A stretch of 64,000 nt of DNA, taken from contig CAVSEY010000021.1 of assembly GCA_963727035.1 (NCBI GenBank), positions 1 through 64,000 on the forward strand, given 5' to 3'. The number at the start of each line of letters is the position of its first letter. Within the stretch, counting starts at the first letter, position 1. The position numbers and the translations under genes were made by a program. Source of the DNA: Rhodoblastus sp963727035 (GTDB taxonomy: Bacteria > Pseudomonadota > Alphaproteobacteria > Rhizobiales > Beijerinckiaceae). Below the pieces are notes generated by a model. That model was not told where the DNA came from and made no database searches. It saw nothing but the letters and a program-made list of their open reading frames with translations. Positions 58,651-64,000 of the stretch are shown in pieces.

Positions 58651-59970
58651 ATGGCCGAGCTTCGAATTTTCCGGGAGGGCCCCGCGATCGAGAACGCCAC
58701 GAAAATCATTTTGCTCGCGCCCGCCGAGCGCAAGAAAATTTTCCTCTATCTTGGCGCCCTGGTCTTTCTGCTCGCTTTCGGCGATCCCAATGGCGGGCTG
58801 ATGGATGTGTCGATCAGCTTCATGCTGAAGAACAAGATGCATCTCGCGCCGCAGGACATGGCGCGCTTTCGCCTGTTCGTCGCGATTCCGCTCTATTTCG
58901 CCGGCTTTTTCGGCTTCCTGCGCGACAGGTTCAACCCGTTCGGCATGAAGGACCGTGGTTTTCTCGTGTTGTTCGGCCTTTTAGGCGCTTCGCTTTATCT
59001 GGCTTTCGCTTTCCTGCCGGTTTCGCCCGGCCGCCTGCTGATCGCGCTGCCGCTGCTCACCTGCGCCTTTCTCATGCTCAGCAGCGCCTTGAACGGCCTC
59101 GCCTCGGAACTGGGCCAGCAGCACGCCATGTCCGGCCGCATCAGCGCGCTGTGGAACAGTTTCGCCGCTCTGCCGGGCGTCGCCGCCTTCCTGGCCGGCG
59201 GCTGGGTCAGCGACCGGCTGGAGACCCTGGGCGTGAACCAGGCGGCGCGGCTTCTCTTTCTCGGCGGCGCGGCGATCCTGTCGGCGGTCGCCTTGTATGG
59301 CTTGTTGCGGCCGAAGGCGGTGTTCGACAATCTCGCCGAGGAGCGGCCGGAAAAAACCAGGGTTCTCGACGATCTCAAACGGCTGCTGCGCCACCGCCCG
59401 ATCTATCCGGCGCTGGCGATCTGGCTGTTGTGGAATTTCGCCCCCGGCGCGCAGACGCCGCTGCAATATTACCTGCAGAACACCCTCCATGCGCCGGACA
59501 GCGTGTGGGGGGCGTGGAACGCCATCTTCGCCGCCTCCTTCCTCCCCCCTTTCCTGCTCTATGCCGTCCTGTGCCGGCGCATCGCGCTGAAATACCTGCT
59601 GGTCTGGGGCACATTGGCCGCCATTCCGCAATTCACGCCGCTGCTGTTCGTCCATGACGCGCAAGGCGCGCTGACCGCCGCCGCGCCGATGGGATTGATG
59701 GGCGGCGTCGCCACGGCGGCCTATATGGACCTGCTGATCCGCTCCTGCCCGCCCGGTCTGCAGGGAACGACCCTGATGCTGTCCGGCGGCCTTTATTATG
59801 TCGCCTCGCGATTCGGCGACGTGCTCGGAACCGGCCTTTATCAAGCCTTTGGCGGCTTTTTTGTCTGCGTCGCCATGATCACCGCCGTCTATGCCATGAT
59901 CCTGCCGTTGATCCTGGTCGTCCCCAAAAAAATGATCTCTTATGCCGATGGACATGTCCCGCCCGCATGA
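58651..59970 (+). CDS. MFS transporter
   Basis: A 439-residue major facilitator with about twelve helices (LGALVFLLAFGDPNGGLMDVSISFMLKN ... ALPGVAAFLAGGWVSDRLETLG). The loop FGFLRDRFNPFGMKDR is the MFS cytoplasmic signature equivalent. The second half has FLPPFLLYAVLCRRIALKYL. It belongs to a proteobacterial group of unknown substrate. The start is ATG 58651; the preceding open stretch includes the REP-like element. Confidence 0.78.
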   Translation: MAELRIFREGPAIENATKIILLAPAERKKIFLYLGALVFLLAFGDPNGGLMDVSISFMLKNKMHLAPQDMARFRLFVAIPLYFAGFFGFLRDRFNPFGMKDRGFLVLFGLLGASLYLAFAFLPVSPGRLLIALPLLTCAFLMLSSALNGLASELGQQHAMSGRISALWNSFAALPGVAAFLAGGWVSDRLETLGVNQAARLLFLGGAAILSAVALYGLLRPKAVFDNLAEERPEKTRVLDDLKRLLRHRPIYPALAIWLLWNFAPGAQTPLQYYLQNTLHAPDSVWGAWNAIFAASFLPPFLLYAVLCRRIALKYLLVWGTLAAIPQFTPLLFVHDAQGALTAAAPMGLMGGVATAAYMDLLIRSCPPGLQGTTLMLSGGLYYVASRFGDVLGTGLYQAFGGFFVCVAMITAVYAMILPLILVVPKKMISYADGHVPPA

Positions 59971-60033
59971 GGCGCCTTGTCGGCGCCGCGACAGGCCTTT
60001 CTTTTGGCTGAGGAAAAAGTTAAAGCAGCCGGC

Positions 60034-61149
60034 ATGATCTGGTTCGTCTTCGCGCTCCTGACCGGGGCCGCCATCCTGTCCATTCTCTGGCCGCTCTCGC
60101 GTCCCGCGCCCAAGGCGCGCGAAGACGCGGCCGATGTCGCCTTCTATCGCGATCAGATCGCGGAGATCGACGCCGAGTTCGAGCGCGGCGGTCTCGACAG
60201 GGAGCAGGCGCAAGGCGCCAAGGCGCTGGCCGGGCGTCGGCTGCTCGCGGTCGCGCCGGAAGAGGCCCCGGCCGGCTCCTCGCCGAAAGCGCGCCGGATC
60301 GCGTCCATCTTCGCCCTCGTCGCGATTCCGGCGCTGGCGCTCGGGCTTTACCAGAAAATCGGCCATCCCGACCTGACCGACATGCCGCTCGAAGCCCGGA
60401 TGACCGCCCCGCCGGCGCAGCAGGATTTCGCAGCCGTGGTCGCGCGGATGGAGGCCCATATCAAGGCCCATCCCGACGACGCCCGCGCGCTGGAGCTGAT
60501 GGCGCCGGTCTATCTGCGCATGGGCCGCTTCGACGACGCCGTGAACGCGCGAAAGAAAATCATCGAACTGCGCGGCGAAACGCCGCAGAACCTGGTCGAT
60601 TATGCCGAGGCCCTGGCCTACGCCAATGACGGGATGATCCCGCCCGAAGCCGAAACGCAATTGCAGCGCGCGCTGAAGCTCGACCCCAGGAACGCGGGCG
60701 CACGCTACTATCTCGGGCTCGTGGCGGCGCAAAACGGCGACAAGGACAAGGCGCGCAAGTTCTGGAGCGCATTGCTGCCAGACCTGGAAGGGGACGCGGC
60801 GGCGCAGCAGGCGGTCAAGGAGAAGCTCGCGCTGCTCGACGCGCCGTTCGAGCCGGGAGCCTCGCAGGGCGCGCCGCCCTCGGGCGAGGCCGCGGCGATC
60901 GCTTCCGCGGCGCCCGAGGCGCAGCAGAAGATCATCCGCAGCATGGTCGAGCGCCTCGCCCAGCGCCTCGCCGCCCAGGGCGGCAGCGCGGACGAATGGC
61001 TTCGCCTCATTCGCGCCTATAAAGTGTTGAATGAAACGGACAAGGCGCAAAATTCCTACGATCAGGCGCTGAAGGCGCTCGCCGGCGACGCGGCGGCGCG
61101 GGAGAAACTCGCCGCTCTGGCTCGGCAACTGGGATTGAACCCGCAATGA
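60034..61149 (+). CDS. ccmI: cytochrome c maturation protein CcmI
   Basis: A 371-residue CcmI/CycH. Two N-terminal helices (MIWFVFALLTGAAILSILWP and IASIFALVAIPALALGLY) enclose a cytoplasmic loop with AREDAADVAFYRDQIAEIDAEFERG. A TPR-containing periplasmic part (ALELMAPVYLRMGRFDDAV) binds apocytochrome c. It is first of the ccmI-E-F-H operon and its stop overlaps the ccmE ATG. Confidence 0.92.
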   Translation: MIWFVFALLTGAAILSILWPLSRPAPKAREDAADVAFYRDQIAEIDAEFERGGLDREQAQGAKALAGRRLLAVAPEEAPAGSSPKARRIASIFALVAIPALALGLYQKIGHPDLTDMPLEARMTAPPAQQDFAAVVARMEAHIKAHPDDARALELMAPVYLRMGRFDDAVNARKKIIELRGETPQNLVDYAEALAYANDGMIPPEAETQLQRALKLDPRNAGARYYLGLVAAQNGDKDKARKFWSALLPDLEGDAAAQQAVKEKLALLDAPFEPGASQGAPPSGEAAAIASAAPEAQQKIIRSMVERLAQRLAAQGGSADEWLRLIRAYKVLNETDKAQNSYDQALKALAGDAAAREKLAALARQLGLNPQ

Positions 61150-61628
61150 CCCGCAAGCAGAAAAGATTGGCTCTCATCGGCGGCGCCCTGGCAATGTTCA
61201 GTATTGCTGTCGGCCTGATACTGAAAGAGTTGCGTGGAAACATTGTGTTCTTCAAGAGCCCGACCGATATCGCCGACGAACACATCGCCGCCGGCGTGCG
61301 CCTGCGCATCGGCGGGCTGGTGGAAAACGGCACCCTGGTCCATCGCGCCGGCAAGAGCGTCACCTTCAAGGTCACCGACGGCAAGGACGCCGTGCCGGTC
61401 GCCTATACCGGCCTGCTGCCGGACCTGTTCCGCGAAGGCCAGGGCGTGGTGGCCGAGGGCGCGCTCGACCAGGGCGGCGTGTTCCAGGCCGACAACGTTC
61501 TCGCCAAGCACGACGAGCGCTACATGCCGCGCGAAGTGGTGGACGCATTGAAGAAACAGGGCAAATGGGCCGGGCCCAACGACCAGGCGAGCAGCCAGCC
61601 GATCGGCCAGACGGGGGCGCAAAACTGA
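61146..61628 (+). CDS. ccmE: cytochrome c maturation heme chaperone CcmE
   Basis: A 160-residue heme chaperone. A single N-terminal membrane helix is followed by a beta-barrel. The LAKHDERYMP motif at the end has His122, which covalently binds heme, and Tyr126, an axial ligand. It overlaps ccmI by four bases and ccmF by one (TGATG). Confidence 0.95.
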   Translation: MTRKQKRLALIGGALAMFSIAVGLILKELRGNIVFFKSPTDIADEHIAAGVRLRIGGLVENGTLVHRAGKSVTFKVTDGKDAVPVAYTGLLPDLFREGQGVVAEGALDQGGVFQADNVLAKHDERYMPREVVDALKKQGKWAGPNDQASSQPIGQTGAQN

Positions 61629-63610
61629 TGATCGTCGAAGTTGGACATTACGCGCTGGTTCTGGCGCTGGCTCTGTCGCTGATGCAGGCGGTCCTGCCGT
61701 TCTGGGGGGCGCGGACCCATGACGCGAGGCTGATGGCGACGGCGCGGCCGGCCGCCATGACCCAATTCGCCCTGGTCGCCTTGTCCTATGCGGCGCTGAC
61801 CTACGCCCATGTCGTCTCGGACTTCTCGCTGGTCAATGTGGTCGAGAATTCGGCCTCGACCAAGCCGCTGATCTACAAGATTTCCGGCGTCTGGGGGAAC
61901 CACGAGGGCTCCATGATGCTGTGGGTCCTGATCCTGGCGGCCAGCGGCGCGGCCATGGCGGCCTTTTCCCGCGCCATCCCGCCGCGCCTGCTCGCCGACG
62001 CCCTTTCGGTCCAGGGCGTGCTCGGCGCGGCCTTCCTGGCCTTCATCCTGCTGACGTCCAACCCCTTCCTGCGCATGGTCCCGCCGCCGATCGAAGGCCA
62101 GGACCTCAACCCGATCCTGCAGGATCCCGGCCTCGCCATCCATCCGCCCCTGCTCTATCTCGGCTATGTCGGCTTCTCGATCGTCTTCTCGCTGGCGGCG
62201 GCGGCGCTGATCGGCGGCCGGCTCGACGCCGCCTTCGCCCGCTTCATCCGGCCCTGGGCGCTCGCGGCCTGGTGTTTCCTGACGCTCGGCATCGCCATGG
62301 GCTCCTACTGGGCCTATTACACGCTCGGCTGGGGCGGCTTCTGGTTCTGGGACCCGGTCGAGAACGCCTCGCTGATGCCCTGGCTCGCCGGCACCGCCCT
62401 GCTCCATTCGGCGGCGGTGATGGAGAAGCGCGAGGCGCTGAAGGTCTGGACGATCTTTCTCGCCATCGTCACCTTCTCGCTGTCGCTGCTCGGCACTTTC
62501 CTGGTGCGTTCGGGCGTGCTGACCTCGGTCCATTCCTTCGCCAGCGACCCGCGCCGCGGCTTGTTCATCCTCGCCATTCTGGTGATGTTCATCGGCGGCG
62601 CGCTTTTCCTGTTCATGCTGCGCGCCTCCTCGCTCAAACAGGGCGGCCTGTTCGCGCCGATCTCGCGCGAGGGCGCGCTGGTGGTGAACAATCTGCTGCT
62701 CACCGCGGCCTGCGCGGCGGTTCTGATCGGCACGCTCTATCCTCTGGCGCTCGAATCGATCAACGGCGACAAGATTTCCGTCGGCGCGCCCTTCTTCAAC
62801 CTGACCTTCGGGCCGCTGTTCGCGCCGCTGCTGGTGCTGGCGCCGCTCGGCCAGCTGCTGGCGTGGAAGCGCGGCGATTTGCTCGCCGCCGCGCAACGGC
62901 TGTTCTTCGCCGCCGGCCTCGGTCTCGCGGCCATGGCGGTCTTCGCCGCCCTTCATGGCGCGCCGGTGATGGCGGTCATCGGTTCCGGTCTTGCGGTTTA
63001 TCTGATCGTGGGCGCCTTCGTCGAAATCTTCGGCCGCATCTTTCCGTCCGGTTTCGGCGCAACCAAAAACGCATTCTACCGCGCCAGGGGCCTGCCGCTT
63101 TCGACCTGGGGATCGGCTTTCGCCCATGCCGGCCTCGGCCTGTCCATGCTCGGCATAGCCGCGTCCGGCTGGGGTGTGGAGAAGATCGTGGCGATGAAGC
63201 AGGGCGACGTTTACGACGTCGGCCCCTACCAGGTCGAGGTCATCGGCGTCACCACCGACCAGGGTTCGAATTATCAGGAGACCGTCGCCCATATGAGCGT
63301 GAAGCGCGACGGCCATATCGTGGCTCTGCTGGCGCCGTCCAAGCGCTTCTTCTCGATCCGGCGGATGGGCTCCGCCCAGGCCGGCATCGTGACGCTCAAC
63401 CTCGGCCAGATCTATGTCAGCGTCGCCGAGCCCAATCCGAACGGCGCGATCGACGCGCGGCTGTACTGGAAGCCGCTGGTTTCGCTGATCTGGATCGGGG
63501 CCTTGGTCATGGCCTTCGGCGGCCTGCTGAGCCTCAGCGACCGGCGCCTTCGGGTGGGCGTCGCCCGCCGCGCAGCCAAGGTTCAAATCGTGGCGCAGGC
63601 GGCGGAATGA
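61628..63610 (+). CDS. ccmF: cytochrome c maturation protein CcmF
   Basis: A 660-residue polytopic heme lyase component. The WWD-type region WGGFWFWDPVENASLMPW (about residues 235-252) and conserved histidines such as GNHEGSMMLW and AIHPPLLYLG are intact. It delivers heme from holo-CcmE to apocytochrome held by CcmH/CcmI. ATG 61628 overlaps the ccmE stop, and its own stop overlaps the ccmH start. Confidence 0.95.
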   Translation: MIVEVGHYALVLALALSLMQAVLPFWGARTHDARLMATARPAAMTQFALVALSYAALTYAHVVSDFSLVNVVENSASTKPLIYKISGVWGNHEGSMMLWVLILAASGAAMAAFSRAIPPRLLADALSVQGVLGAAFLAFILLTSNPFLRMVPPPIEGQDLNPILQDPGLAIHPPLLYLGYVGFSIVFSLAAAALIGGRLDAAFARFIRPWALAAWCFLTLGIAMGSYWAYYTLGWGGFWFWDPVENASLMPWLAGTALLHSAAVMEKREALKVWTIFLAIVTFSLSLLGTFLVRSGVLTSVHSFASDPRRGLFILAILVMFIGGALFLFMLRASSLKQGGLFAPISREGALVVNNLLLTAACAAVLIGTLYPLALESINGDKISVGAPFFNLTFGPLFAPLLVLAPLGQLLAWKRGDLLAAAQRLFFAAGLGLAAMAVFAALHGAPVMAVIGSGLAVYLIVGAFVEIFGRIFPSGFGATKNAFYRARGLPLSTWGSAFAHAGLGLSMLGIAASGWGVEKIVAMKQGDVYDVGPYQVEVIGVTTDQGSNYQETVAHMSVKRDGHIVALLAPSKRFFSIRRMGSAQAGIVTLNLGQIYVSVAEPNPNGAIDARLYWKPLVSLIWIGALVMAFGGLLSLSDRRLRVGVARRAAKVQIVAQAAE

Positions 63611-64000
63611 TGAAAAAGCTTTTGCATTTCCCCTTCGGCCGTCATCGCTTCGCCACAGCTCGGCGCGCGCGCCGAGCGTCGCTCGGGAACGGGCGCGCGA
63701 CGCGCGCCCTATGGCTCGCCGTGACGGCTCTCATGCTGCTGCGCGCCGCCCCCGCCTTGGCGGTCGAGCCGAGCGAAATGCTCAAGGACCCCAAGCTGGA
63801 GCAGCGCGCGCGCAAAATTTCCGTCGGGCTGCGCTGCCTCGTCTGCCAGAACGAATCGATCGACAATTCCGGCGCCCAGCTTGCCCACGACCTGCGCGTT
63901 CTGGTGCGCGACCGGCTGAAGGCCGGCGACACCGACCAGCAGGTCAAGGATTATCTCGTCTCCCGCTATGGCAATTTCATCCTGCTGAAGCCGCCTTTCG
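63607..64000 (+). CDS. ccmH: cytochrome c maturation protein CcmH (3' end outside window)
   Basis: Partial, 131 codons to the window edge. The catalytic motif LRCLVCQNESIDNSGAQLAHDLR is the CcmH CxxC that reduces apocytochrome thiols, followed by RYGNFILLKPPF. The N-terminus is unusual. After MMKKLLHFPFGRHRF comes an Arg/Ala-rich stretch encoded by two perfect palindromes, and only then a signal-like helix (LWLAVTALMLLRAAPALAVEP). A later start cannot be excluded. Confidence 0.9.
   Translation, partial: MMKKLLHFPFGRHRFATARRARRASLGNGRATRALWLAVTALMLLRAAPALAVEPSEMLKDPKLEQRARKISVGLRCLVCQNESIDNSGAQLAHDLRVLVRDRLKAGDTDQQVKDYLVSRYGNFILLKPPF
63659..63709. repeat. twin palindromes within the ccmH 5' coding region
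   Basis: CTCGGCGCGCGCGCCGAG (63659-63676) is a perfect 18-bp palindrome. GGGCGCGCG-A-CGCGCGCCC (63691-63709) is a perfect inverted repeat with one central base. Together they encode the in-frame RRARRASLGNGRATRA segment of CcmH. Confidence 0.65.

Overview
The window is high-GC alphaproteobacterial chromosome, most likely Hyphomicrobiales (a Beijerinckiaceae/Methylocystaceae-like lineage; this placement is inference). The case rests on gene content: a GcrA-type zinc module, DUF2842, COX15/CtaA heme A synthase, a RibB with a degenerate cyclohydrolase half, hopanoid gene hpnJ, methylmalonyl-CoA mutase small subunit and a HypC/HupF hydrogenase chaperone. Most genes are housekeeping or conserved Hyphomicrobiales families. 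Both tRNAs, Lys(TTT) and Cys(GCA), are on the minus strand.

Layout. 0.3-7.8 kb: tRNA-Lys, a GNAT/CelD protein, a polysaccharide deacetylase, DUF2842, a Spy/CpxP-like protein, heme A synthase, an L,D-transpeptidase, an AT-richer DUF2513 gene, a thioesterase and a small secreted protein. 8.0-18.7 kb: an EF-G-like GTPase; a translationally coupled minus-strand export operon (HlyD, split RbbA-type ABC ATPase, ABC-2 permease); an isochorismatase-like/AbrB pair; and an isolated hpnJ. 18.7-24.9 kb: an accessory, AT-richer segment next to tRNA-Cys. It holds an Orc1/Cdc6-like AAA ATPase behind a promoter with an operator-like palindrome, an IS21-family element with a candidate target duplication, and a minus-strand pair encoding a two-TM GAF protein and an 80-residue protein.

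25.1-41.2 kb: the secE-nusG-rplKAJL-rpoBC cluster on the minus strand. It is unusually loose. About 3.4 kb of unrelated genes and a MITE-like element lie between nusG and rplK, an 86-bp tandem repeat lies between rplA and rplJ, and four tandem 35-bp hairpins lie between rpoB and rpoC. 41.2-58.6 kb: TerC, HypC, DUF1614, a UbiC-like secreted protein, HTH-RibBA, a phosphodiester glycosidase, a broken Crp/Fnr gene, AroC, DUF1499, an MBL hydrolase with a probable 3' frameshift, MutA, a DUF900 hydrolase, dodecin, a 48-residue protein not captured by long-ORF searches, a GcrA-like zinc protein and a HerA-like ATPase. 58.6-64.0 kb: an MFS transporter and the cytochrome c maturation operon ccmI-ccmE-ccmF-ccmH, the last gene running off the window.

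Main themes: (i) repeats of several kinds (hairpin repeats, tandem repeats, a MITE, palindromic units inside or between genes), some of which have altered genes (rbbA, possibly ccmH); (ii) small decay events (DJ-1 fragment, Crp/Fnr pseudogene, MBL frameshift); (iii) one accessory island whose AAA gene and 2TM-GAF pair are the best candidates for an undescribed, possibly defence-related system. All identifications are by eye from motifs and remembered family features; no search was run.
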